Source of the DNA: Xanthoparmelia taractica
Lineage: Eukaryota; Ascomycota; Lecanoromycetes; Lecanorales; Parmeliaceae
Direction: 5' to 3'
Assembly: GCA_033085395.1 (NCBI GenBank)
Contig: JANQBS010000509.1
Span: forward strand, 1 to 17,548
Length of the DNA stretch: 17,548 nucleotides
The notes beneath the pieces are model-generated. The model searched no databases. It was not told the origin of the DNA and worked only from the letters and a program-made list of their open reading frames with translations. Each line of letters opens with the position of its first letter. The first letter of the stretch is position 1. This document shows positions 1 to 8,625 of this stretch, one piece after another. The translations under genes were made by a program, and so were the position numbers.

Positions 1-384
1 GATTACTATTATAATTAGCGTGCTAGTAATTCTTCTAATAATTAAATAAATTAAATATATTAATAATAATAAAAATAGCTTATTAAGCTCTAGATAATTA
101 CGAAGATTTTTCGCAATACGATATTAAATGCGATAACGAGCTTAGCTTAATAACGTAATAATAAAGTAAAGTAATAATAATAGCGATATTAAAGTAAAAT
201 AATAGTTAGAATACGTTCGCATAATTCTATATAGAGTAACTTCTTCTATATATAGTATATTTCCCATATCTCTACATATAATATAGGATATTCCTATATA
301 TATTAGAAATTTCTTAGATTATTCCATAATATCAGCACGTCTCCCAGATTATTCCATAAAAATCAAATAATATAATCTCATATT

Positions 385-406
385 ATATCATATCATGATA
401 TGATAT
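385..406. repeat. 22-bp perfect palindrome
   Basis: Bases 385-406 read identically on both strands, centred on CATG at 394-397. It lies just inside the putative LTR start at 411. It is most likely part of the element's terminal structure or a by-product of AT-rich RIP sequence. Confidence 0.8.
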
Positions 407-434
407 CGACACCCCATATCCCAGACCATCCCAG

Positions 435-451
435 ACCTTTCCGACCCGTAG
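435..451 (-). repeat. 17-bp inverted repeat, left copy
   Basis: The minus strand reads CTACGGGTCGGAAAGGT, identical to plus-strand bases 17473-17489 at the other end of the window. Both copies are GC-rich islands inside RIP blocks and both lie just before a possible LTR start. This suggests related retroelement 3' ends in opposite orientation. Confidence 0.8.
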
Positions 452-453
452 TA

Positions 454-1010
454 AGAACTTATACCTAAGAAAGCTTATTTGTACTTTCTATCGTTTATAG
501 ACGTTAGTATCTAATTAAAAGAGTTAACGGGCTACTTGTTAATTCGTTTATAAGTCGTCGGATTATTTAGAAAGATTAGCTAATTAGATTGCTAGTTAGC
601 TAGCGTAGCGAATTAGCTTTCTCGTAGAAAGACGTTGCGCTAATTGACTATTCTTTTTATTCGCTTATAAGATTAATTAAAACGATATAGAATTTTTTAA
701 ACGATACTCTTATCGACGACGAGGTTAAATTCGTTAAATAGTATATATATTAACTCGTTAAGATATGATATAGAGCGCTCTTTAAGATACGCGAGTAGCT
801 ATTTCTCGATATATTAACTTATAACTCTAAGGCGTTCGCTAGAACTATTATTTGAAATAAATACGATATTATATTAAACTTAATAAGATCTTATTCTTTG
901 TAAAGCTCGTATACTAACGTTATACGAATTAGCTAGAATCACGTTGTTACTATAATTTAATTTAAATTTATTCTAAACGACAATACGAATAAGCGCTAAT
1001 ATAGATAATA
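454..1010 (-). pseudogene. RIP-inactivated IS630/Tc1-mariner-type transposase, N-terminal half
   Basis: One minus-strand frame (first base of each codon at a coordinate divisible by 3) reads as a stop-riddled transposase. The segments seen in order are SERLRVIS (840 downward), YLNELIYILFNEFN (about 768-724), a stop-SYKRIKR segment, RNVFLRES (639-616), LIFLNN (about 579-562) and NDRKYK-stop-AFLG (about 498-466). In fungal IS630/Tc1-mariner transposases the same order is a helix-turn-helix region (YxDEM...WDEF), then GWSKK, RNxxLRD, a LVFxDES segment holding the first catalytic Asp, and DRKYGWAPLG. Several stops sit exactly where this family has Trp, as TGG to TAG/TAA by RIP predicts, and the catalytic segment now reads Asn-Asn. 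Everything C-terminal to AFLG is missing because a different sequence starts at about 451. The spacing between the LIFLNN and DRKYK segments is longer than usual. The N-terminal limit is uncertain. Confidence 0.6.
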
Positions 1011-1735
1011 ATATAGCGATAATTATAGTAACGAGAACGTAAAGAGAATAGTATTATATTTAGATATATTACAAGTAGTATCTAATTCGATTAATCTTCG
1101 AATATAGCTAATTTAAAGATATCTAAGATCTTAATAATTAATTTTTCTTTAATTATTTTATTGAAATAAATTATAAATAGAGACTTAAGTATTTTCTAAT
1201 ATTAACTTTTTAATATATTTAACTACTAGCTCTTATTTATTCTCGATTAAGATATATTCTCTTATTAATTAACTCTTCTAGTTACTAACTTCTTCTTCTT
1301 CTTCTTTATTATTATTTAGAATAGCTAGAGATAGCATAAGCTAAGCAAGAGACGAGACTACGTTGCGGGTATATATCACACTTTACCTCACTACTCTACG
1401 ATATCGTATTCTTCTAAGTTAATCTCGCGTGCTAAGATTTATTAATAAATCGAATAAAGACGTATTTCTAATATAGTTTAGTCGTTCTAAAGCGCTATAT
1501 ATAAAAAGTATAATTATAGAGCTTTATAATTACCTTTAATTTTTTTTTTATAATTTAATTTCTAGAGATTCTATTAGATTAGCGATATCTATAATAAGAA
1601 GAATTATTAGAATATAAACTATCTTATTATAAATTACGTAGAGAATCTTTAGAATCTTTAACGCAAAGGCTCGTATAATCTATAGACGTCGATATAATAA
1701 TATAGCGACGGCGATGACTAGTATCAAGTTCATGA

Positions 1736-2098
1736 AGTAGCTACATCAATATTCAGTGGCAAAAGGACTATCTATGACCTTAAAAATGACTACTCTTAGA
1801 CGTATTTACAGCTATGTATAATGATTTACCTCCTGCTCCTCATGGGCGGTCGTTTCAGCAAAAAATTGCGGGGTCGGCCGCCTGACGAAAGCTCCCGCCA
1901 AGGGTTTTGCAAAAAGGAGTAGTGGGTCACAAAGGTCATATTTTGCGGGGCGGGTATACATAAGATACATATACGTATACGTACAGCCATGCAGCCTAGT
2001 CTCACACACAGACCCGGCAGCCAATACTCCACCCTCCCAGTCCTTTCAAATCCCACACCCTTGATCTCACCCTGCCCCACCTCACCTTTACTCTCACC
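1736..2098. other. non-coding interval between RIP block and Gag-like gene
   Basis: Normal base composition with no supported gene. Near 1960-1985 there is a short alternating purine/pyrimidine run (ATACGTATACGTA). From about 2030 the plus strand becomes very pyrimidine-rich and continues so into the 3' end of the minus-strand gene. No second ORF with endonuclease or reverse transcriptase, and no poly(A)-like tail, follows the Gag-like gene here. Confidence 0.6.
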
Positions 2099-2235
2099 TC
2101 AAAGAACGGGGCACATACCCCCTCCCCACCTCTCCCCATCCCCTCCTTCTCCTAACCCCCCCTTTTCTCCTTCTTCTCCCCTCCTCAACCTCTTTCCCCC
2201 ACCTCCACCTCCACCACCCCGTTCGTCCTCACCTA
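2030..2235. repeat. pyrimidine-rich low-complexity tract
   Basis: The plus strand is almost pure C/T here, so the coding (minus) strand is G/A-rich. In the gene it encodes the Gly-rich tail with an eight-glycine run (codons near 2196-2222) and Glu/Gly/Arg repeats. Simple-sequence expansion probably built this C-terminus. Confidence 0.7.
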
Positions 2236-4297
2236 GCAACGCCCCCGCCCCCGCCATCATCCGCTGCTCCTCTTCCCTCTTCCTCTTCCTCTTCCTCTTC
2301 GTTTCCTTCCTGCCGTCCTTGCTCTCGTGGATAAGGCGCTGCGAGGTTGGGTTTGAATAAAGTTGCGAGTATGGGTTCTCGTTCTCGCGCGCTAGGACGA
2401 AGGCGCGGAAGGCGTCGATTGTTTGGAGGAGGGCGGAGGAGGAGGTTGGGGGATTGGTGGGGGGGTTGGTGGTGGTGGTGTTTGTGCTGGTATTTGTGTT
2501 GGGGTTTGTGTTTGTTGGGGGGGCCTTTTTGTGCGTGGTTGGTTTGAGGGCGGCTGCTGGCTGCGGGATGTGCTTGAGGGCGGTTTTTGCTGGGTTGGAG
2601 GATGTGAGGGTGGGTTTGGGCGGGTTTGGTGTGGGTTTCTTGGAGAGCGTCTCCCGTGGCTTTTGTTTGATTGGTACCGGCAACCATGGGGGAGATCGGA
2701 TCACTGTCTGAGTTGCTGAGTCTCCTTCTTCGGCTGGGAAACGGTAAGAGCGATGTGCCTGGTCCTCGGCATCTAGCCATCTAGTGCATATCCTGCTCCA
2801 TGCTAAGTGTTCGCCGTGGCAGTTTGCACATTGGATTTTCCTGCAGGTACAATACTGGGTTAGATGCTTGTAGCTACACTTGCCGCAAGTTGGCCCGGAC
2901 TGGCAATCTTGAGCGGTGTGGCTATGGCTTTGGCAGTGGGAACATTGCTGGTGCCATTGTGTCTTTGGCGAATATACCACGCATGCATGCTTCTTGTTGC
3001 GGTACAGCAGGTCCATGTCGAGTGCTGCGTTTGCTGCTTCTTTTGATCCGAATACAAGCAAATAACCCCCAAAGTAATCTCGTGGCCCCTTAGAGGCTGG
3101 GTCGCGTAGATACGTGACATCTCTGATTGCGCCGATATGATTGAGTGAAGGTATCTTTCCGGAGTTTCTCTCACGAATTTTTTTAATCATCGATGCTGTG
3201 TCTCCATAGCCCGATCTTCGCACCCTGAATTGCTTGAGCAATACTTTGTAAGTCTTGATGCCCGCGGAAATAGTGTCTCGAAGGTACCTGGCCCATTGAA
3301 CATTGGTGGTGAGAGTGTGAAGGTCCTCTTCAGTTTTGATTTGGTAGATCAAGGTCCCGTCGCTCTTCTTCTCTACGTGGGTAATCCAAGGATGCGCCAG
3401 AATGCGACGGGGTATATCTGGGTCGTAGTGAATTGCATCGCGGACTAGCTGCCATATCTCATGAGCCGGCATAATGGTGAGGCCATCGAGAACACGCTTG
3501 TCGTTGAAAAGAATGGCAAAACTATTGTTGTCGGTAGCAGATGGAACACCTAAGCTGATTGTGAAAACCGCAGGATCTGGCAGGGTTATGGCCTTGGCCT
3601 CATCTTTCTTTTCTTCCTTGATCTTTACTTTAACGCCGTCATCGCTGTCTTGGTTGCTCTCGTCTTCGCTTTCATCGGCGCTTAGGTCCACGCTGCCTTG
3701 AAGTCTGATTTCTGGCTGTGCCGCTCGTGTGTTTTTGTTTCTGTTGTTGTCCGGACGCTCATCGTCGGAGGTGCCAAGTGTCTTATAGTCTACCGACAAA
3801 CGGGCCACCTGCTTGCTCAAAGAGTCGTCTGTGTTCCGGTTTGCCGAGGCACTGACTGCCAGGTCTTTGGGGTGCTGATCGCGTTGATTGGGCACTGAAG
3901 GCAGGGTTTGAATCTTCTGAGCGAGGTCTTGGAAGGACTTTCGAAGAGCAATAAAATCGGCTTCAGGGACTGAGGATATGGTTTGATCAGACAATTCTGC
4001 GCCGATCCTATCAAGGACAAGGTTGATGAAGGCCTTCTTGCCTTTCTTGCTGGGAAATTGTGGGATGATGCCATCCGATAGAGAAATGTCGACAGCGCTC
4101 TCTACGCCAGTCTTTATAAACTTCCTGGTGGCTTTAGACCACTTTATGGAATAATTTTGGCGCTTCTTGATGTCTTTACTGATGGTGGAAAATGTCTGCT
4201 CGAGCTCTGTCGCATGCTCACTGATGCTCTGAGGAAAAGCTCTCTCTGCTGTGGCTGATTCGGTTTCAAGAATCTTTGACTTCTTGGTGGTATCCAT
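2099..4297 (-). CDS. LINE-type ORF1 / Gag-like zinc-knuckle protein (orphan)
   Basis: An intronless 732-codon frame ending in TGA at 2101-2099. I chose the ATG at 4297 (MDTTKKSK) because upstream codons look non-conserved, but the frame stays open to an ATG at 4492 (797 aa). Order from Met-4297: a charged and partly helical N-terminus (1-200); an acidic SADESEDESNQDSDD patch (about 206-220); an RRM-like region typical of non-LTR ORF1 proteins (about 285-445, ending FGGYLLVFGSKEAANAA); three tandem zinc knuckles CX2CX4HX4C, CX2CX3HX4C and CX2CX3HX6C (452-504); a Pro/Thr/Asn-rich linker; a KRKRKRKR basic run; and a Gly-rich tail. The CCHC triplet is the hallmark of ORF1 in I/Jockey/Tad-type LINEs, where it binds element RNA. 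No endonuclease/RT ORF2 follows, and no RIP damage is visible although a RIP block begins about 360 bp away. It is either a young ORF1 fragment or a retained, possibly domesticated, gag-derived gene. Confidence 0.8.
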   Translation of the reverse strand: MDTTKKSKILETESATAERAFPQSISEHATELEQTFSTISKDIKKRQNYSIKWSKATRKFIKTGVESAVDISLSDGIIPQFPSKKGKKAFINLVLDRIGAELSDQTISSVPEADFIALRKSFQDLAQKIQTLPSVPNQRDQHPKDLAVSASANRNTDDSLSKQVARLSVDYKTLGTSDDERPDNNRNKNTRAAQPEIRLQGSVDLSADESEDESNQDSDDGVKVKIKEEKKDEAKAITLPDPAVFTISLGVPSATDNNSFAILFNDKRVLDGLTIMPAHEIWQLVRDAIHYDPDIPRRILAHPWITHVEKKSDGTLIYQIKTEEDLHTLTTNVQWARYLRDTISAGIKTYKVLLKQFRVRRSGYGDTASMIKKIRERNSGKIPSLNHIGAIRDVTYLRDPASKGPRDYFGGYLLVFGSKEAANAALDMDLLYRNKKHACVVYSPKTQWHQQCSHCQSHSHTAQDCQSGPTCGKCSYKHLTQYCTCRKIQCANCHGEHLAWSRICTRWLDAEDQAHRSYRFPAEEGDSATQTVIRSPPWLPVPIKQKPRETLSKKPTPNPPKPTLTSSNPAKTALKHIPQPAAALKPTTHKKAPPTNTNPNTNTSTNTTTTNPPTNPPTSSSALLQTIDAFRAFVLARENENPYSQLYSNPTSQRLIHESKDGRKETKRKRKRKREEEQRMMAGAGALLGEDERGGGGGGGGKRLRRGEEGEKGGLGEGGDGERWGGGMCPVL
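2274..2305. repeat. CTCTTC microsatellite inside the Gag-like gene
   Basis: The plus strand repeats TCCTCT/TCCTCTTCC units. On the minus strand this encodes the alternating KRKRKRKR run near the C-terminus, which could act as a nuclear-localisation or nucleic-acid-binding patch. Confidence 0.75.
2400..2640. repeat. G/T-rich low-complexity tract with G-runs
   Basis: The plus strand is nearly free of C over long stretches and carries many GG to GGGGGGG runs (for example 2446-2470 and 2514-2522). It encodes, on the minus strand, the Pro/Thr/Asn-rich linker of the Gag-like protein. The tract has quadruplex-forming potential on the template strand. The strand bias is opposite to that of 2030-2235. 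Confidence 0.7.
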
Positions 4298-4492
4298 CGT
4301 CTGATTAGAGATGTTGTGATAGTGACCGGATTTGCAGGAATAGATGGTCCAGGTTGAGGTTCTTCGGATCAAGAAGAAGCGAGGAAAGTGGAAATTCCGA
4401 AGGGAGCCTAATCGCGCCCGTTCGTAAAAGGACCCTTTTGAAAGACTACCGTGGCTAATGCTCAAAATTTCAAGTAGCAATACGCAAATCAA

Positions 4493-4949
4493 GGATTAAT
4501 TACGACATTACAAAGAAGACCGTTTCTCTGCTCCCTAAGCGTATTCAAGAGAACATGTAACCTTTCAGGCTCACTCTATGTTGTAGAGGCTGAAGACTAC
4601 ACGTCTGGAGCAAATGTACGATGTGAGTGCATTCAGATCGCCTAGCATATGAGCCGAGTTTGTCACGTTCTGTTTAGTAAAATATCACTGCCTGAAGAGG
4701 CGGCTGAGGCTTCCAGCACCACTTGTCTGGCTTGTCAGGCTCATGTTCGAAGACCTGCAAACAAGCTGTCTCTGGCATTGGAGGTACGACGGCAAGCAGA
4801 AAATGTAGGGCATTGAGAAAGTAAGCGTAGAATCTGGGGCTTGCGCTGGCTGAGGGTTGTCCGAAAGCGTAAGACGAATCCTACTGTTATTCTCAACGTC
4901 TCTCTCCTTTAGTCTGCAAGTCCATATCCAAATATAAATCACCGACTCT
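4493..4949. other. interval upstream of Gag-like gene, no supported gene
   Basis: No frame with convincing coding character. A minus-strand open frame at 4685-4942 contains segments such as CRLKERDVENNSRIRLTL, but it has no recognisable domain or start context, and could be a fragment of the broken coding tract that lies next to it. Confidence 0.4.
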
Positions 4950-5720
4950 CATGGCTTGTCTCAACCTGATGCCCTTCACGGCCATACAGAGGCAGGAGTT
5001 AATAGCGAAGAGTCGAAGATTGATAGGAAAGACTCGGTATCGCGGGGCCAGAGATGGTTGCAATGAGTCTCGACTGTGGTCTCTGCAATGTTCTTTTTTG
5101 AAACCCTGGAGCTTCTAGTGGAGAAGGACTTTCTGGTCTTTCTGATGAGCCGCAACTTTCGCCTCCAATACTATCTGAATGTTCCCGGACTGCAATGGAA
5201 GTGGGAGACAAGGCGGAGATCGCGATAAGTCCTCACCTTAGTACGATGCGCAAGCAGACGAAGCGCTTATCAATAAATCTCCCCAATTCAGCTCTACCTG
5301 ACGTTCAGAAACAACCTCTATACTCTCAATGCGCCGTCTGCACCACGTTTGCTCTCTCACACAAGCCGATTACCCGCCTTCTATATCAGAACTGCAGACT
5401 ATTGGGCAAATAGGTCCAAGGTCGTATCTTCGGGAGATCCGCTGCATCTGAAGGCGGATGGTCTCAAAGACCCGGTGGTGGTCCAGGTGGCAGTATTTCC
5501 ACTTGCGGTGGGCATCATGATCACTATCTCCGAATAGGGAAATGTGGCTTCAAAACGTTGAACCGGCTCTACTTCAATTGTTTGCTCAACACGGAATCAC
5601 TATTCCCTGCCTCTCAAGACTTGGTCTCAAATGTCGATCTGCTAGCAAGTAGCTGACGTTCTGCTTCAACAGCTGAATGTCTTTGCTGGATGCCACCTCG
5701 AAGCATGCAACATTCAATAG
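4950..5720 (-). pseudogene. broken coding-like tract, unknown protein
   Basis: I do not recognise this gene. In one minus-strand frame three protein-like segments follow each other, separated by stops: one containing DIQLLKQNVSYLLADRHLRP (about 5705-5595), one containing WKYCHLDHHRVFETIRLQMQ (about 5545-5410), and one containing RRRIESIEVVSERQVELNWG (about 5345-5280). Then comes an intron-like sequence at about 5234-5188 (GTGAGG donor, pyrimidine-rich end, TTGCAG acceptor). After it a Ser/Pro-rich frame runs (REHSDSIGGESCGSSERPES...) to a stop at 4999. The last exon-like frame does not join the preceding one without a stop. It may be a decayed gene, or a real multi-exon gene whose splicing I cannot resolve. 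Confidence 0.3.
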
Positions 5721-6139
5721 CCACATATGTTTATCCCAACGTTATCCAAGCAGCCGCTCCCATTCTATCAGATCAACACGAGGACACAAAGACCAGTAGA
5801 AGAAGCATAGGACTGAAGAGCAGGAAGCTTTAATATCCAGGAGGTGGCCGAGATGGATATCGATAAACACAAGGTTGGTGTTAAGATACCCCAATCTCCG
5901 ATTGGATGGAAGTTTTCCGCTCTTTCTTTGTTTTGTTTTTGTTTTGTTTGTTTCTTTTTTTTAGAAAAATTTGATAAATGTTACTGTGCCCACTTTCCCA
6001 CCCATCAGGGTCTCTAGCTCAGTATATAGCTTTCCCATAATACCAGCCATCAAATTTACGTGGCATTTCCGTAGTGCCCCTTACTAACTTCCCCACAGCC
6101 ATATAATCGCCATTTCGGACGGAGCAACAAACATTTCCA
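5721..6139. other. intergenic interval
   Basis: No coding frame is supported. A T/G-rich run (TTTGTTTTGTTTTTG type) occupies about 5925-5965. TAGCTCAGTATATAGC near 6015 is superficially tRNA-like but does not fold into a cloverleaf. Confidence 0.5.
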
Positions 6140-6290
6140 TGCGGAGTATCAGGCAAATCGCTGGCCCACGCCCATAGCATAGGCAGAGACGTAGGCATCT
6201 GAGGTTCTAGTCGCTCACCTCATCAATGCTCGAACTCTTTTGCCCTTTTAGGTTCTTGGAAGAAAGATTTTTTTTGTTTTCTGTCCTTGT
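6140..6290 (+). repeat. SINE-like tRNA-derived repeat, copy A
   Basis: It contains a GCGGAGTATC A-box-like element (6141-6150), then AGGCAGAGACGTAGGCATCT (6181-6200), then GGTTCTAGTC resembling a Pol III B box (6203-6212), then GAACTCTTTTG (6232-6242) and a T-rich tail. The same ordered blocks occur in the same orientation at 10810-10934, with the 20-base core identical. Ordered A and B boxes plus a simple-sequence tail are the usual layout of tRNA-derived SINEs. The outer ends are not defined, and no target-site duplication was identified. Confidence 0.45.
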
Positions 6291-6674
6291 TTGTTGTTTA
6301 TATCTCTGTCTTTGGCCGACAATACCTCTACGACAATTTTTCTGTCTCGTCCCAACACGATGACACAGGCCGCAATCACATCTGTGACGATTAACAAACA
6401 TCATATATCATTTGGTCTACAACCGCTCAAAAATCATAAATATCGACCTTAATGCTATCCGAACAGCTGGAAAGTACACGCCTGCTGCCGTCCTGAGAAC
6501 ATCCACCCACTCCCACCATTGGGCGCTGCGATTTCTATCACATCAACCCCCCATAATGCAGGTAATCCGTGTTTCACGGCGCCTGCAACCTTGGCCGGCG
6601 TTGGTACAGTTCCGGGGCGTCTGGACTAAACACTCGCTGCTCGGAAGTGTTAGCAATTGCGACGTTGTGACATT
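6291..6674. other. intergenic interval
   Basis: A T-rich start (tail of the SINE-like repeat), then ordinary composition. Short open frames on both strands overlap one another and none has recognisable content. Confidence 0.45.
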
Positions 6675-7213
6675 CTAAGACATTACCTTGCGGTTGGGCG
6701 CTCTGGTATCCGTGACCGCAGTACCGGAACGAGTAGGCGTTTCAAACGCATTCTGGGAGCGCACTTGGCGATGATTCTTTGGGCTGGATATGTGCCCGCG
6801 CCCGTCGTTGGTTACATAAAAAGCAGGCATAATTGGTTGGATGCCGGAAGCGGTTGCTGGACATTGTTTCTCTGGGCCATGTCCGGTAATCTTTGTGTCA
6901 TTCTTAGAGAGGAGTGAAGAAAATAGTGCTGGCGGCGATGCCACTGAACAGGTTTTGGTTTTATCTCGCGACATTGGAGCGGACTTGGGGCCCGAGCGTA
7001 AATGGTCCGAGAATTTTGGAATCTGCCTGGGCATTTCCGGACTGTTGGGCACAGCGCTGTCGACAACTGGCAGTGGACGAGACTGAGAAGGACCGCAAAT
7101 CGAACACATTTCGACTGGTTCTGCTGGTATTTCCTGGTCTTTATTCCCAGCTTTGACCACGGTGCACTTCTGTACCCAATGGTTAACAACGATTGTTTCG
7201 AACCACGACTTTG
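6675..7213 (-). other. possible alternative 3' exon of the 7183-8625 gene
   Basis: If an intron from 7268 (GTTATA donor) to 7214 (AAAAG acceptor) is removed, the reading frame of the upstream gene continues without a stop to 6675. It adds KSWFETIVVNHWVQKCTVVK, then a Cys pair (CSIC) and a long Ser/Pro/basic tail that looks disordered, giving a protein of about 597 aa. The first part reads more protein-like than the C-terminus of the unspliced frame. Against it, the donor lacks the G at position 5 that both other introns have, and the region is also open by chance in other frames. Confidence 0.35.
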
Positions 7214-8625
7214 CTTTTATTCAAGCCACGGACTTGCTCAGTAATAAGGTCTCGGTTAGAGATATAACCTTTGTACCAAAAGAAAGCTCTCAAGGACTCG
7301 TCGAGCAAGGCCAGATTCTTCAGTGGCACAGAGCCCAATTTGAAGGTCGGCTCCTGGGCTACGTCTTCTCGTAAGGTGCATGCATTCAGCTGCACACCTT
7401 GTTCTTCTAGAAAGTTGAATCTGGATGAGTACTGCAACTGCGCAAGTGCTCGATCCTTCACGCTTCCGTTCTCGAACGGTATGACCACAGCTGGATGGAA
7501 CGCGGGCAGAAGCTCCAATTCAACCCACTTCAGTTCATGTTTTCGCTCAGTCGGAAGGATGTGAAAATGTGTTACGGCCACAGAGGCAGCTTGTTCTTCG
7601 AGTGATGGTAGAAAAACGATGAGCGCCATACTGCTGGAAGCCAAACTCGTCCGCTGTGGCTCTGGAAGAGGATGCGCTCGCAAAAGCTGGAGACTTCTAT
7701 CGGTTGTTACTATCCCAGGCTGGTACAAATCTTGCTTCGGTATGCCTTGGGCCAGTTCTTTTATGCGTTTCACTTCGGCCTGAGATATCTCCTTCTCGCT
7801 TCTTCTCGCCTTACCAAACATGCCGGATCTCTGCCTTTGTAGCTCATTCTTCATGGCCGCTGGATCCGTTCCGGCAGTGCGTTCGAAGAATCCGTCCTCA
7901 AATATGATGGCGCGACGTTCCTCGTCATGTTTCTCAAGAGCCGCCAAACCATGTATGGTTTCGGACTTGGTTTTGGTAAGTTGCGAAAATGGAATGCATA
8001 CTAGTTACATGCCTTACCTGTTTCTTGAACAGCTTATTCAAACCCAGATGTGCTCCTGGAAAACGTAGTTCCGCAAACTTTCCGGCCGCATGAACGATTT
8101 GGGCTTTCGACAATTCTTTGATCCGACCTGGATTTGTCGACAACATATCCTTGATGAACCGTTCGGGATCGAGGCCCCAGAGATTGAACTGCTCCAAGTC
8201 CACCGCCGGCAACAGAAACGTTTTCTTCTCGTGTTCGTAGAAGGCCGGATCGTATCCTAGAGTGCTGTAGGGAACTACTGCCTGAGGGATAGTTGCCTTC
8301 TTCTCAAGAGCCGGCCTCATGAAAACCCAATCGGAGTGATTAACGAACTAAGTCATACCATTAGCCACAGCCAATATCCCACTGATAGAACACTCACGCG
8401 CGCGACCATGTTCTCATAATATGGCCGGTTCTCGGGGCGATCCCATTGAGCTCTGTCGAGAACTAATGCTTCGTATGTCTCTAGTACCCAGGCAGGTGTC
8501 TCCAGCTTCCAGCGCATCCACGTCAGAAAATGTGACGGCGTCATGTATGGCATGACGCTGTCGTTGAGCAATGGCGGCTCATCTTCTTCTTCAGGTTTGG
8601 TTCTGAGGTCCATGCTGTGGTCCAT
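7183..8625 (-). CDS. three-exon hypothetical protein, 446 aa
   Basis: I do not recognise this protein. Exons are 8625-8398, 8347-8018 and 7965-7183 (76, 110 and 260 codons). Both introns are phase 0 with GTGAGT...TTAG and GTAAGG...CAAG ends, so the frame joins exactly. The ATG at 8625 has A at -3 and G at +4. Exon 1 holds FLTWMRWKLETPAWVLETYE. Exon 2 holds RFIKDMLSTNPGRIKELSKA. Exon 3 has a charged helical stretch (EISQAEVKRIKELAQGI), then an alternating hydrophobic region (SMALIVFLPSLEEQAASVAV) and a strand-rich second half. I see no signal peptide, membrane helix or catalytic motif, so it is probably a soluble cytosolic or nuclear protein of restricted distribution. The three joining exons argue it is a genuine gene. 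The 3' end is uncertain: a further intron at 7268-7214 would replace the last 28 residues. GGTAAGC at 8732-8726 could start a 5'-UTR intron. Confidence 0.7.
7966..8017 (-). other. intron 2 of the 446-aa gene
   Basis: 52 nt, GTAAGG donor at 8017 and CCAAG acceptor ending at 7966. Phase 0, joining CAG (Gln) to TCC (Ser). The branch site is not obvious (TGTAACTAG near the donor, CAACTTAC nearer the acceptor). Confidence 0.7.
8348..8397 (-). other. intron 1 of the 446-aa gene
   Basis: 50 nt, GTGAGT donor at 8397 and TTAG acceptor ending at 8348, with GGCTAATGG as a possible branch site. Phase 0. Exon 1 ends with codon CGC (Arg) and exon 2 begins TTC (Phe). Confidence 0.75.

Larger units (their letters stand above)
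240..451 (-). mobile_element. putative LTR-retroelement 3' end with LTR fragment
   Basis: Read on the minus strand, a GC-richer purine tract (about 451-412, including GGGATATGGGG) is followed at 411 by TGTCGATATC, which fits a polypurine tract followed by an LTR beginning with TG. The LTR-like sequence then runs to lower coordinates with TATA-like runs. It contains a 13-bp direct repeat (AGATTATTCCATA on plus, 316-328 and 346-358) and a 22-bp perfect palindrome at 385-406. The first 17 bases (451-435) match the sequence upstream of the right-hand copia 3' LTR. The inner LTR boundary and any partner LTR are not visible, so the call is tentative. It could also be non-LTR debris. Confidence 0.35.
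1..1735. other. RIP-mutated AT-rich block (left)
   Basis: The sequence is dominated by TpA. CpA and TpG are scarce, and surviving C sits mostly in CpG or CpT. No open frame of useful length exists on either strand. This is the pattern left by repeat-induced point mutation in ascomycetes (CpA to TpA on both strands). The change to normal composition is abrupt, around 1725-1740. Within the block I can recognise only the transposase remnant (454-1010) and an LTR-like end (240-451). The stretch 1011-1735 holds a short TTC microsatellite near 1286-1306 and a less mutated patch near 1365-1400, but nothing else I can name. Confidence 0.85.

Noticed and set aside
1280..1310. TTC microsatellite as part of a coding region in the left block
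   Set aside because: Surrounded by RIP-mutated sequence with stops in all frames.
1989..2719. Plus-strand open frames of 66-123 codons and minus frame 2229-2780 overlapping the Gag-like gene
   Set aside because: They are low-complexity shadows (Pro/Ser-rich or Gly/Val/Trp-rich) of the biased 3' part of the 2099-4297 gene, in other frames, with no conserved content.
2800..4074. Several 60-104-codon frames on both strands
   Set aside because: All lie inside the zinc-knuckle gene in other frames. The CCHC triplet fixes the real frame.
6009..6060. tRNA-like TAGCTCAGT sequence
   Set aside because: No matching B box or cloverleaf follows.
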